64,000 nucleotides of DNA. It comes from Pseudoflavonifractor sp902362925 (GTDB lineage Bacteria; Bacillota; Clostridia; Oscillospirales; Oscillospiraceae). Location of the stretch: NCBI GenBank assembly GCA_902362925.1, contig CABIYL010000005.1; one strand, written 5' to 3'. Below the pieces are notes generated by a model, which did no database searches, was not told the DNA's origin, and saw only the letters and a program-made list of their open reading frames with translations. This document shows positions 40,037 to 50,731 of this stretch, piece by piece. The position numbers and the translations under genes were made by a program. How positions within the stretch are numbered: the first letter of the stretch is position 1; each line of letters opens with the position of its first letter.

Positions 40037-43000
40037 ATGTTGGCAAAAAAGACCAAGAGATTTCTGGCATCCCTGCTCACCGCAGCCATGGTTGTGGGCC
40101 TGCTGCCCATGAGCGTACTGGCCGCGGGGGATGACCCCCTGACCCCCGGCAGTAAGTATTATGATGTGAAGGGCGTTGAGACCAGCGCAGACAACGCCAA
40201 GGTGGTTCTGAGCAAGACGGCCGAGCGTGTTGCCGCCGACGAGTGGGAAGTCACCCTGTCGACCAAGGTCAACGACATCAAGATTGAACAGCAGCCCCTT
40301 GAGGTTACCTTTGTTCTGGACGTATCCGGCTCCATGAACTGGTGCGCAGAAACGGATTTTCATACCCATAATCGGAACTGCAAAGGCGACGAATGCACTC
40401 AGAGCAGTAATCCCAGCCATTGGGAACGGAATTGGGGTGGTTGGAAACATAAGAGCGGAACAGAGTGCATGAAATGGTACAGCTCTTATTACCAGACGAC
40501 CTGTGGAATGAGAGAGCATGAGCACACCAATACGTTGCTAGAGGGAGTGAAGTGCAATCTTGTTGAGAGTGGACTGGAGCAGTCGCGGCTGGAAACTACC
40601 GTCTCCGCCGTTAAGAGTATGGTGAGCAAGCTGAGAGAGCAGCTTGGTGGTAAGCTGATTGCTAACTTTGTCATCTTCTCTTCCAAGGATGACAGCTTCT
40701 TTGGTTCTGGCTATGATAACGGCGTCGGAAAGGGAAAAAATGAGAGTGCCAAGGTAATTCAGGAATCGGATCTGGGTCTGGAAGACGATGAATTAATCCT
40801 AGAAGCCGAGGGCGGCACCGACCTGTCTGCCGGTGTGGCGCTGGGCCTTGACCAGTTCAAGAGCAGCTCTGCCCGCCAGGTGCTGGTGGTTGTGGCTGAC
40901 GGCGACTCTGACGACGGCTATCCCGACCAGAGCGCCAAGAACTTCAAGGACAAAGACGGCATCATCTACACTGTGGGCTTCACCTTCTCCAATGACACCT
41001 TCAACAGCCTTGCTACCGATGATAAGCACGCCCTGCTGGCCAACAGCGATACCGCGCTGGGCGAGGCCATGGAGGACATCTCCACCGACATCACCGCCAT
41101 GATCTGGGACCCCATGGGGGACAATTTCTCCGTGGTGGAGGGCAGCGCGGCGGCCTCCGGCATCACCGACGGCGTACTGAAGGTGGAACAGAACAACAGC
41201 CTCATCACCTGGTACCCCGGCACTACTCAGCTGGGACAGAACCATGACATTGTCACCCTGACCTACACCGTCAAGCTGAAGGACAGCGCCAAGACCGCCG
41301 GCAAACATACCGGTGTGCCCCTCAACGGCGACGCCGAGCTTCAGTACAAGGTCACCGGCAGCAGCGGCGAGCCCATTGATGCCGACTTCCCCCTGCCTAT
41401 GGCCAGCTATGAGGTTGGCACCATGACCGTGGAGTACCGGGACATTGAGACCGGTGAGACCATCGCTGTCATGCCCGCTGACCGCACCATTACCACCATC
41501 ACCGACTGGCTTGAGGACGGACAGCCCGTCTTTGACGTGAACCTGCCCGCTCAGAGCGTGCCTCAGGGCACCAACCAGACCTGGTTCTATGTGAGCAGCA
41601 AGCTGGACGGCCAGGACTACACCGACAATGTGGCCAATATCGACGCCACCACCGGCGCGCACACCCTGGTGCGTTACTACAAGCTCCAGAACTCCTACAC
41701 CGTGAACTATGAGTACACCGGCGATGTGCCCGAGGGCGCTCCCACCGTGCCCGCCGCTCAGACCTATCCCGAGGGTACTCCGGTTGACGTGGAGGACGCC
41801 CCCTCTCTGCCCGGCTACAAGTTCTCCGGCTGGACCACCAATGACACCGACGTGTCCGCTGACGGAAAGTTCACCGTCAACGGCAACGTGACCTTCACCG
41901 GCTCCTGGGACGCTCTGCCCTACTACACCGTGCAGGCCAATTTCTTCACCGACACCGACAACGAGGGCTACAAGCAGGATAACACCGAGCCTGTCACCCT
42001 CCAGAGCCAGCTCTATGGGAACTATGAGAGCTATACCCCCGAACAGAAGCAGAGCTATAACGGTGCTACATACGACCTGAGCAGCGCTAAGCCTGAGATC
42101 ACCAAGACACCCGACGGCCTGGGCACCACTCTGGTCTACCGTTATGAGCGCAGCGTGACCAGCACCGCTCAGTACGAGGTGGTACATAAGTACTACGTCC
42201 GCACCGACGGTAAGATGGCTACCGACCCTGAGAAGACTGTCACCGACGGCCCCATTGAGGGCAAGCACGGCGATATCATTGCCGCGGACAGCATCACCGC
42301 CAAGCCTGACACCGGCGTGTACACCTATACTGAGTACAACCGCTCCGAGGACATCACCCTGGACAAGGGTCAGACCAAGCAGATTGTCATCACCTACGTC
42401 CGCGACCGCTACACCGTGTCCACCGAGATTGACGAAAACGGCACCATCACCCCCGAGACCGCCGTTTACAATGCCGGTGAGGACGTGACCGTCAGCTGGT
42501 CGGCCAACCGCGGCTATAAAGTGGCCAGCGTCACCGTGGACGGCGACACCTCTTCCGCCGTGGGCACCATCTCCTTTGAGAAGCTGAGCGGCTCCCACAG
42601 CGTGGTGGTCACCACCCAGCCCATCGACTACAAGCTCCATGTGAAGTTTGTGTTCATGGACAACACCACCCATGAGGGCTTTGAGGACTACACCGAGGAT
42701 AAGGTCTACAACATCGGCGACAGCTACGAGGTCACTGTACCCGCTGCCCCTGCCGGATATACCTTCAATGAGGAAAAGACCGGTGCGACCAGCGGTACCT
42801 TCGACGCGGATGATGTGACCGTGACCATCTATTATGACGCCAACGAGCAGTCCAGTGCCACTGTTCTGTTCCAGAATCAGAATGGGGAGAAGCTCCGTGA
42901 TCCCATGACGGTCTCCGGTCTGGCTGGACAGCCCTATAACCTGAACGCCGCCATGGACGTCATCAATCTGGAGAAAGACGGTGTTCGCTATACCTATCTC

Positions 43001-45624
43001 AGCGACAACGGCATTGCCTATGAGGGCACTCTCGATGGCACCGTGACCATCATCCGTACTTACGAGCCTCTGCCCACCTACACCGTGACCTATGATCCCG
43101 GCAAGTGCGGCACTTTCAAGCATCAGATCACCTCCGGCCTCTATGCCGGCTACCCCACGCCTGAATTTGCCGGTACCATCACCGGTGCAGAGGGCTGGGT
43201 GTTTGACGGCTGGTCTCCCGCGGTGGAGGACACCGTCTCCGGCGACGTGACCTATGTTGCCCAGTGGAAGGAAATGCCCAAGTTCACCGTCAAGTATGAG
43301 CTGTACACCTCCCACAACGGCGGAGGCTATGAGCTGACCGACACCGTTACCGCGCTGGCGACCGAGTATGTCCGTCCCGGCATCCAGGGCTGGAACGCCC
43401 CCGAAACCTACGGCGAGGGCTATAAGCTGGCCGATGAGGGCTTCAAGACCACCGGCGAGCTGACCTACGGCGACAACGCCACCCTCACCTTCCGCTATGA
43501 GCGGGAGACCTTCGGCTCCGTGAACTACACCATCAAGCACGTCTACCGCACCCTCACCGGCGACGCCGGGACCGTCACCCAGGATGGCTACCTGGATGTG
43601 CCCGCCACCGGCACCCACAGCGATGTGATCTACGCCGCCAACGTGGAGGCGAAGCCCGACTATGAGGGCAAGCACTACGCCTTCAACGCCGCTGCCAGCG
43701 ACGAGTCCATCAAGCTGGACGGCAGCGCCGGCCAGACCATCACCCTGGTCTATGACCGCTATGAGTACGTCGTCACCGTCACCGGCGATGCTGGCGTGGC
43801 CTCCACCACCGGCCAGGGCACCTATGAGAAGGGCAGCAATGTCACCGTCAACTGGACCCTGAACACCGGCTATGAGCTGGCTTCCGTGGCCGTCAACGGC
43901 GAGGACCACCCCCTCAGCCAGGTGGACCTGACCAACCTGAGCAAGGACACCACCGTCACCATCAAGACCAAGCTGACCCCCTACACCGTCACCTACTATG
44001 TGGACGGCCAGCAGTACGGCGAGGTGGAGACCTACTACTACGGCGATGCCATCACCATGCGGTCCGCTCCCGCCGCTCCCACCGGCATGACCTTCAGCGG
44101 CTGGGACCAGACCCTGACCACAATGCCCGCTAAGAACGTGGAGATCCACGGCAGCTTCTCCTACATCGACTACACCGTGACCTACAAGCCCGGCGACCAC
44201 GGCACCTTTACCGAGCAGAACTACAATGGCCTCCACTACGGTGATACCACTCCCGCCTTCCAGGGTGAGACCACCGGTGAGGCCACCTGGGAGTTCGCCG
44301 GCTGGAAGCCCGAGGTAGCGGCCACCGTCACCGGCGGCGCCACCTATACCGCCCAGTGGGAGCGCTCCGACTACACCGTGGTGGTCAACCACGTGAGCCA
44401 GGAGAGCGGCGTGACCATGGAGACCAGCACCAACAAGTACGACGTGGACGCCGACAGCACCGCCGCCCCCCTGAGCGCCGACAAGATTCCTCAGGACTTC
44501 AAGCTGGTGGGCTGGACGGTCAACACCGAGGCCGCTGACAGCGTGACCTTCGACCAGGCCGGCAACGCCGCCATCAACAGCGACAAGGTGCAGACCATCA
44601 CCATCACCTACACCTACGGCCTCAAGTCCGCCGCCTACGTCAACATCAACTACCTGCTGACCGACGGCACCAAGGGCGATGACGGCAAGTACAACGTGCT
44701 CAAGCCTCTGGACACGGAAATCAAGGCCTACAACGAGAACGACGCCTACGACGTGACCGCTGTTGTGGCCGCCTTCGACGACGCCCACCAGATGTACACC
44801 CGTGTCGACGCCGACAGCCTGACCGGCACCATCTCCGGCACCCAGACCGTTATCATCAACGTGTACTACACCGCCGATGAGTACGACTTCACCGTCAAGT
44901 ACTTCAACGACTACACCAACCAGGAGATCGAGCCCGCCGAGGGCCTGAACGTCACCGGTAAGGCTCCCTACGGCACCGCCCTCACGCAGGAGCTGGTCTC
45001 CCAGTACCTGGGCTACACCGAGGGTGAGGACTGGGTCAACGCCATGCGTCCCGCCGACTACGAGGACGGCGTGGTGACCTATGTCACCATCAGCGACGAC
45101 TCCTCCAAGAACGTAGTGGAGGTCCACTACGACTACGAGGAGCCCTACAACCCCAGCTACATGTACTATCACGTCACCGTGAACTACCTGGATCGTGCCG
45201 ACGGCAGCAAGATTGCCGCCAGCTACACCAGCCCCAGCCACATCGAGGGCAGCCGGTATGACGTGAGTGAGCAGGCCGCCATCTCCATCGACGGCTACAC
45301 CTACGACGGCACCGAGGGCGATGCTGTCACCGGTACTCTGAACGGCAACAAGACCGTCAACGTGTACTATGTGGCCGACGAGACCGACATCGACGACGGC
45401 GATACCCCCACCACCGACCTGCCCGACGTGCCCGGCGAGGGTGACGGCGACGGCGAGGTGGACATCGATGACGGCGATACTCCCACCACCGACCTGCCCG
45501 ACACCGGCGATACCGACATCCCCGACGGCGAGACCCCCACCGGCAACCTGCCCCAGACCGGCAGCGTGGCTGGCCAGGTGGAGAACCGCTGGACTCTGGG
45601 CGTGCTGGCTCTGATGGCCTCCAT
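40037..45624 (+). CDS. Giant VWA-domain LPQTG surface protein (3' end in assembly gap)
   Basis: At least 1862 residues; ATG at 40037 has AAAGGAG 7 bases upstream. Signal peptide 1-30 (ending VLAA). A VWA domain (about 85-370) has the MIDAS motif DVSGS (95-99), and an unusual Cys/His-rich insert directly after it (Cys103, 115, 120, 144, 156, 173; His109, 111, 128, 138, 161, 163). About 1400 residues of MucBP- and InlB-type repeats follow (VTVNYLDRADGSK, GYKFSGWTTND, GMTFSGWDQTL and many more), then an Asp/Thr/Pro stalk and LPQTG at 1838-1842. The membrane helix is cut by the N-run. Translation of the N-run into downstream sequence is an artefact. Probably an adhesin anchored by the nearby sortase and controlled by c-di-GMP. 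Confidence 0.88.
45151..45448 (+). repeat. Near-identical MucBP/stalk module, copy 2
   Basis: Second copy of the module at 38811-39108 (see there). Both encode the same MucBP-like fold and the start of the DIDDGDTPTTDLPD stalk just before the LPQTG signals. Confidence 0.85.
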
Positions 45625-46178
45625 NNNNNNNNNNNNNNNNNNNNNNNNNNNNNNNNNNNNNNNNNNNNNNNNNNNNNNNNNNNNNNNNNNNNNNNNNNNN
45701 NNNNNNNNNNNNNNNNNNNNNNNNNNNNNNNNNNNNNNNNNNNNNNNNNNNNNNNNNNNNNNNNNNNNNNNNNNNNNNNNNNNNNNNNNNNNNNNNNNGG
45801 GCGGGGGAGCTCGAGGGGGCAGCCGCCCGCCTCGAATGGAATCGAATGTCCTGCAATGCCTTGCGGGGCAAGGCTTGCGGCGAGCAGCGCGAGGACTTNN
45901 NNNNNNNNNNNNNNNNNNNNNNNNNNNNNNNNNNNNNNNNNNNNNNNNNNNNNNNNNNNNNNNNNNNNNNNNNNNNNNNNNNNNNNNNNNNNNNNNNNNN
46001 NNNNNNNNNNNNNNNNNNNNNNNNNNNNNNNNNNNNNNNNNNNNNNNNNNNNNNNNNNNNNNNNNNNNNNNNNNNNNNNNNNNNNNNNNNNNNNNNNNNN
46101 NNNNNNNNNNNNNNNNNNNNNNNNNNNNNNNNNNNNNNNNNNNNNNNNNNNNNNNNNNNNNNNNNNNNNNNNNNNNNN
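45625..46178. other. Two assembly gaps (174 N and 280 N) around a 100-base island
   Basis: N-runs at 45625-45798 and 45899-46178 enclose 45799-45898. The island shows no gene; it has a GCCTTG-CGGGG-CAAGGC hairpin and a near-palindromic TCGAATGGAATCGA. It looks like part of a dispersed repeat that broke the assembly. The missing parts should hold the end of the giant LPQTG gene and the start of the C39-like gene. Confidence 0.6.
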
Positions 46179-46755
46179 CCGCTCCCACGGCGCCGACCAG
46201 GACTGGTACAGTCTGCCCTGGCGGCAGCGGGCGGGCTGCGGCCCCACCACCGCGTCGGTCCAGATGGCCTATCTGGCCGCCCTGCGGCCATCGCTGGCGG
46301 CGCTGTGTCCGCTGGAGGGACGGGAGCAGGGGACCTTTGTGACGTATATGGACCAGGTGTGGGAGTATGTCACCCCGGGCAGCCACGGGCTCAACCGGGT
46401 GGAGATGTACACCGACGGCGTAACCCGCTTCTGCGGGGAACGGGGCGTCAGGCTGGTTCCCCATGCCCTGGAGGTGCCGAGTGGTGAGGAGCGGCCCGGC
46501 TTTGAGCGCTGCGTGTCCTTTATCCGGGCGGGGCTGGCGTCCGACTGCCCGGTGGCCTTCCTCAACCTGGACAACGGGGAAGTGGAGGCCCTGGACAAGT
46601 GGCACTGGGTGCTGCTCTCCGCTCTGGAGGAGGGGGACGCTGGCACCCTGGTCACCGTGGTGGACAGCGGAAACTCCTTTTCCATTGACCTGAAGCTGTG
46701 GTACGACACCGCCCGTGACCTGGGCGGATTTGTTTGGCTGGAGGAACTGAATTGA
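46179..46755 (+). CDS. C39-like cysteine peptidase-family protein, 5' end missing
   Basis: The visible C-terminal 192 residues begin at the gap edge. RAGCGPTTAS carries a likely nucleophile Cys, DKWHWVLL a His and VVDSGNSF an Asp, the layout of papain-like C39-type folds (as in bacteriocin-processing or lysine-rich peptidase families). The catalytic role is inferred from these residues only. The stop codon overlaps the TTG start of the DUF1294 gene. No ABC-exporter domain is visible. Confidence 0.6.
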
Positions 46756-47051
46756 GAGATTTTTTGCTGGGATTCTGGCCCTGGCTGGCGGGCTGGGCAG
46801 GCGTGATGAGCCTGCTGGACTTCTGCCTCATGGGCTTTGACAAGCGCCGGGCCAAGCGGAACGGCTGGCGGGTGCGGGAGCGCACCTTTTTCATTGTGGC
46901 CCTGCTGGGGGGCGCCCTGGGCGGGGTGCTGGGCATGTTCTTCTTCCACCACAAGACCAGACACTGGTATTTCCGGTACGGCCTGCCCGCCATCCTGATT
47001 CTCCAGGTGGGGCTGGTGGTCTGGCTATTGCTGTCCGGCGGGGCCTCTTGA
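46752..47051 (+). CDS. DUF1294 membrane protein
   Basis: 99 residues from a TTG (46752) with GGAGG 7 bases upstream. Three membrane helices and the family motif MGFDKRRAKRNGWRVRE, followed by LLGGALGGVLGMFFFHHKTRHW, identify DUF1294. The function of the family is unknown. The start overlaps the preceding stop by 4 bases, so the two are translationally coupled. Confidence 0.88.
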   Translation: MRDFLLGFWPWLAGWAGVMSLLDFCLMGFDKRRAKRNGWRVRERTFFIVALLGGALGGVLGMFFFHHKTRHWYFRYGLPAILILQVGLVVWLLLSGGAS

Positions 47052-47168
47052 CGGGGCCGGTTCAGCGTGGGATAATATGCCAGGCTTGCCCGGCAGGCCG
47101 CTTTGTCTTTTATGGCGGCGTGTCCTGAGGGCAGAAAGTTTTTGTGTGTGGTTCCGAGGTGTGGGATA

Positions 47169-48329
47169 ATGATCAATCTGTTGGTAAAGACCTTTGTAAA
47201 GGACGCCGGAAACGTCCAGGACCCCCAGGTGCGGCAGCGGTACGGCACCCTGTCCGGCGCTGTGGGTATTTTTCTCAATCTGCTGCTGTCGGCTGGCAAG
47301 ATGATCGCCGGCCTTATCACCGGCTCCATCGCCATCACGGCGGACGCCTTCAACAACCTGACCGACGCGGGCTCGTCGGTGGTGACCCTGGTGGGCTTCC
47401 GCATGGCGGGCAAGCAGGCCGACGACGACCACCCCTTTGGTCATGGGCGCATTGAGTACCTGTCCGGCCTGGCGGTGTCGGTGGTCATCCTGCTGGTGGG
47501 CCTGGAGCTGGCCAAGAGCTCGGTGGAGAAGATCATCCACCCGGAGCCGGTGGAGTTCTCCTGGCTGTCCGCCGGCATCCTGATTGCCGCTATCTGCGTC
47601 AAGCTGTGGATGAGCTACTTCAACCGCAGCCTGTCCCGGCGGATCGGCTCCGCCGCCATGGCCGCCACCGCCACGGACTCCCTGTCCGACGCGGTGGCCA
47701 CCTCCGCCGTGCTTCTCAGCGCCATTATCGGCAAGTTCACCGGCGTGAACATCGACGCCTGGGCCGGTATTCTGGTGGCCCTCTTCATCCTCCGGGCGGG
47801 CTGGGGCGCCGCCAAGGACACCCTGAATCCCCTCCTGGGCCAGAGCCCCGACCCGGAGCTGGTGCGGGACATTGAGCGGACCGTGCTGGCACACCCCCAG
47901 GTGGTGGGCATCCACGACATGATCATCCACGACTACGGCCCCGGCCGGTCCATGATGTCCCTCCACGCCGAAGTGCCCGCCGGTTCGGATATCATGGAGG
48001 TCCACGACGAGATTGACGCCATCGAGCGGGAGCTGAAGGCCAAATATCACATTGACGCCAGCATCCACATGGACCCCATTGTCACCGGCGACGAGACCAT
48101 CAGCAAGGCCCGAAAGATGGTGTCCGAGCTGGTGCGGGAGGTAGACCCAGCCATGACCATCCACGACTTCCGCATGACCAGCGGACCCCGGCACCGGAAC
48201 CTGATTTTTGACGTGGTGGTGCCGTACAGCGTCAAGAGCACCGACGATGAGGTCCGCCGGGAGATTGAGCGGAAAATCCGCTCGGCCGACCCCAACAGCT
48301 TCGCCGTCATCCAGATCGACCGGGCCTAG
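47169..48329 (+). CDS. Cation diffusion facilitator (CDF) transporter
   Basis: 386 residues from the ATG at 47169 (GAGGTG upstream). Six membrane helices; metal-site motifs ADAFNNLTDAGSS and DDDHPFGHGRIEYLSGL in helices 2-3 and ATATDSLSDAVATSAV in helix 5. The cytoplasmic CDF C-terminal domain (about 215-300) has VGIHDMIIHDYGPGRSMMSLH, and there is an extra C-terminal extension of about 85 residues. CDF proteins export Zn, Mn, Fe or Co in exchange for protons; the metal cannot be told from motifs alone. Confidence 0.92.
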   Translation: MINLLVKTFVKDAGNVQDPQVRQRYGTLSGAVGIFLNLLLSAGKMIAGLITGSIAITADAFNNLTDAGSSVVTLVGFRMAGKQADDDHPFGHGRIEYLSGLAVSVVILLVGLELAKSSVEKIIHPEPVEFSWLSAGILIAAICVKLWMSYFNRSLSRRIGSAAMAATATDSLSDAVATSAVLLSAIIGKFTGVNIDAWAGILVALFILRAGWGAAKDTLNPLLGQSPDPELVRDIERTVLAHPQVVGIHDMIIHDYGPGRSMMSLHAEVPAGSDIMEVHDEIDAIERELKAKYHIDASIHMDPIVTGDETISKARKMVSELVREVDPAMTIHDFRMTSGPRHRNLIFDVVVPYSVKSTDDEVRREIERKIRSADPNSFAVIQIDRA

Positions 48330-48369
48330 ACCCAGGAACCGGGCTGAGACGGCCAGTCTTTACAAAAAA

Positions 48370-48400
48370 TTCACCTCATAGGGTGAAAAATGTCTATAAT
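48370..48400 (+). promoter_or_regulatory. Promoter with inverted repeat before the OmpR/HK operon
   Basis: TTCACC (48370-48375) and GGTGAA (48382-48387) form an inverted repeat over the -35 position, followed by TATAAT (48395-48400) 64 bases before the response-regulator start. It may be an operator, perhaps for the regulator itself. Confidence 0.5.
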
Positions 48401-48463
48401 ATTATTATAGTACTATGATATGGCCGGGGAGCATGCCCGGCTGCGGAAGGATGGTGTACGGAA

Positions 48464-49156
48464 ATGGCGCAGAAGGTACTCATCGTGGAGGACGAGGCCA
48501 ACATTGCCGAGCTGCTCCACCTGTACCTGGAGAAAGAGGGCTACGAGACTGCCGTGGCGCCCGACGGCGGGAAGGGTGTGGAGCTGTTCCGCTCCTTCCA
48601 TCCCGACCTGGTGCTGCTGGACATTATGCTGCCCGTTATGGACGGCTGGTCCGTGCTCAAGAAGATCCGGGAGAGCGACAAGACCCCTGTCATCATGCTC
48701 ACCGCCAAGGGTGAGACCGAGGACAAGGTCCACGGCCTGGAGGGGGGCGCTGACGACTATATCGTCAAGCCCTTTGAGATGAAGGAAGTGCTGGCCCGCA
48801 TTCACGCCGTGCTCCGCCGCTTCGGCGCCGAGGAGGAGGGCAGCGGGGAGAAGAAGCTCTCCTTTGACAAGCTGGTCATCAACCTGGACTCCTACGAGCT
48901 GCTGGTGGACGGCAAGCGGGTGGATACGCCCCCCAAGGAACTGGAGCTTCTCTATCACCTGGCCGCCTCCCCCAACCGGGTGTTCACCCGCAACCAGCTG
49001 CTGGACGAGGTGTGGGGCTTTGACTACTTCGGCGACTCCCGCACCGTGGACGTCCACATCAAGCGCCTGCGTGAGAAGCTGGAGGGCGTTAGTGATCAAT
49101 GGAGCTTGAAGACCGTCTGGGGTGTAGGCTATAAATTTGAGGTTGTCAACGGCTGA
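48464..49156 (+). CDS. OmpR-family response regulator
   Basis: 230 residues. Receiver domain (1-120) with Glu9-Asp10, the phosphoacceptor Asp53 in LLDIMLPVMDG, Thr/Lys switch residues (MLTAKGE, YIVKPFE). OmpR/PhoB winged helix at about 130-228 (ELLYHLAASPNRVFTRNQLL, TVDVHIKRLREKLEG). It works with the kinase that follows 92 bases downstream and is followed by an HtrA gene, the usual arrangement of envelope-stress systems such as CssRS. Confidence 0.95.
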   Translation: MAQKVLIVEDEANIAELLHLYLEKEGYETAVAPDGGKGVELFRSFHPDLVLLDIMLPVMDGWSVLKKIRESDKTPVIMLTAKGETEDKVHGLEGGADDYIVKPFEMKEVLARIHAVLRRFGAEEEGSGEKKLSFDKLVINLDSYELLVDGKRVDTPPKELELLYHLAASPNRVFTRNQLLDEVWGFDYFGDSRTVDVHIKRLREKLEGVSDQWSLKTVWGVGYKFEVVNG

Positions 49157-49248
49157 CGCTCTGCCCCTGAAAAAAGAAAACATCCCGCATGGGACCGGTG
49201 TGAGAGCCGGTCCTGGGGCGGTATGCCCTCAGAAAGGAGGAGAACGGC

Positions 49249-50700
49249 ACGAAGAGCCTGTATAAGCGCCAGTTTGCCATGATGGCGGGGATGATCCTCA
49301 TCTCCTTTGCTCTGCTGGGCGCGTCATTTATTACCCTGTCCTACCAGTACACGGTCCGGGAAAAGCAGGACACCATAGAGAAAAACGCCGCCTACATCGC
49401 GGAATTTACTGGTTCCTATCTCTCGGAATCCCGTTACTCCACCACCATTTACGACTCTGCCTACCGGCAGTACACCTCCAATCTGGCCCAGCTGGCCGAC
49501 GCCTATGTGATTCTCTGCGAGACCACCCCGGACCGGATTGGCGAGATTGTCTACTCCTCCGACGGCCAGACCGAGGGGGCGTTCATCGGCCAGACCCTGT
49601 CTGCCGACATGGTCAGCCAGGCGGTGCGGGACGGCTCCTACGGCTCCATGACCACCCTGAACGGGCTGTTTGCGGAAAAACGGTTTGTGGCCGGATGCCC
49701 CATCTACAAAACCGGCCTGCTGGGACAGCGGGTCCAGACCGGTATGGTCTTTGTGGCGGCTGAAATAGAGAACATCACGGAGATGTGGCGTGCGTTTGCC
49801 AATATCTTCTTCTTTACCGCCATTGTGGTGCTCTGCCTTGCCTTCATCACCACGTCGGTGACCTCCCTGCGCCAGACCAAGCCCCTCAAGGAGATGGCGG
49901 AGGCCGCCCGCAAGTTCGGACACGGGGAGTTTGAAACCCGGGTCGAGGTGGGCAACCGGAAGGACGAGGTAGGAGAGCTGGCCGAGGCCTTCAACGCCAT
50001 GGCGGAGTCCCTGGCCCAGTCGGAGGCCAAACGCAGCGAGTTTGTGGCCAACATCTCCCACGAGCTGAAGACCCCCATGACCACCATCGCCGGCTTTGCC
50101 GACGGTATTCTGGACGGCACCATTCCCCCGGAGAAGGAGCAGGACGCCCTGCGCACCATCTCCTCTGAGACCCGCCGCCTCTCCCGGCTGGTGCGGCGTA
50201 TGCTGGACCTGAGCCGCCTCCAGTCGGCGGAGAACGTCACCGCCCAGGAGCAGTTTGACATCTCCGAGCTGATGGTCCGGGTGCTGCTGAGCCTGGAGAC
50301 CAAGATCAACCAGTCCGGCCTGGACGTGTCCACCGACCTGCCCGAGGAGCCGGTCATGGTGTGGGGCGATCCGGACGGCATCACCCAGGTGTGCTACAAC
50401 CTGCTGGACAACGCCATCAAGTTCTCCCAGGAGAAGGGGGTCATCACCATCTCCATCACCACCAAGGGCGGCAAGGCCTATGTGTCGGTGCGCAATGTGG
50501 GAGACACTATCCCCGCTGAGGAGCTGCCCCTGCTCTTTGACCGCTTCCACAAGAGCGACAAATCCCGCAGCGAGGACCGGGACGGCGTGGGCCTGGGACT
50601 GTATATCGTCAAGACCATTCTCAACAACCACAAGGAAAACATCACCGTCACCAGCGACCACGGCGTGACGGAGTTCACATTCACGCTGACACTGGCGTGA
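49249..50700 (+). CDS. Sensor histidine kinase with probable ACG start
   Basis: 483 residues if started at the ACG (49249), which lies 8 bases after a strong AAAGGAGG and gives T/M-KSLYKRQFAMMAGMIL, the expected basic flank of the first membrane helix. The first ATG (49279) has no ribosome site. Two helices enclose an extracytoplasmic sensor region (about 35-170). HAMP (about 205-255), HisKA with His271 in FVANISHELKTP, and HATPase (about 365-480; CYNLLDNAIKF, DGVGLGLYIVK) follow. It phosphorylates the regulator upstream. The signal is unknown, but linkage with HtrA suggests envelope stress. Confidence 0.9.
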   Translation, partial: TKSLYKRQFAMMAGMILISFALLGASFITLSYQYTVREKQDTIEKNAAYIAEFTGSYLSESRYSTTIYDSAYRQYTSNLAQLADAYVILCETTPDRIGEIVYSSDGQTEGAFIGQTLSADMVSQAVRDGSYGSMTTLNGLFAEKRFVAGCPIYKTGLLGQRVQTGMVFVAAEIENITEMWRAFANIFFFTAIVVLCLAFITTSVTSLRQTKPLKEMAEAARKFGHGEFETRVEVGNRKDEVGELAEAFNAMAESLAQSEAKRSEFVANISHELKTPMTTIAGFADGILDGTIPPEKEQDALRTISSETRRLSRLVRRMLDLSRLQSAENVTAQEQFDISELMVRVLLSLETKINQSGLDVSTDLPEEPVMVWGDPDGITQVCYNLLDNAIKFSQEKGVITISITTKGGKAYVSVRNVGDTIPAEELPLLFDRFHKSDKSRSEDRDGVGLGLYIVKTILNNHKENITVTSDHGVTEFTFTLTLA

Positions 50701-50731
50701 GGAGAGAGAAACCATCCAGGGAGGTCACCGA

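Noticed and set aside
40799..46291. A 1830-residue minus-strand open frame
   Set aside because: Antisense of the giant adhesin, low-complexity and continued through N-runs.
40031..46342. Adhesin frame read through both gaps into downstream sequence
   Set aside because: The N-runs carry no stop information; the true gene ends inside the first gap, soon after LPQTG and the membrane helix.
47052..47168. Possible yybP-ykoY (Mn) riboswitch before the CDF gene
   Set aside because: The conserved core of that class is not recognisable in these 117 bases.
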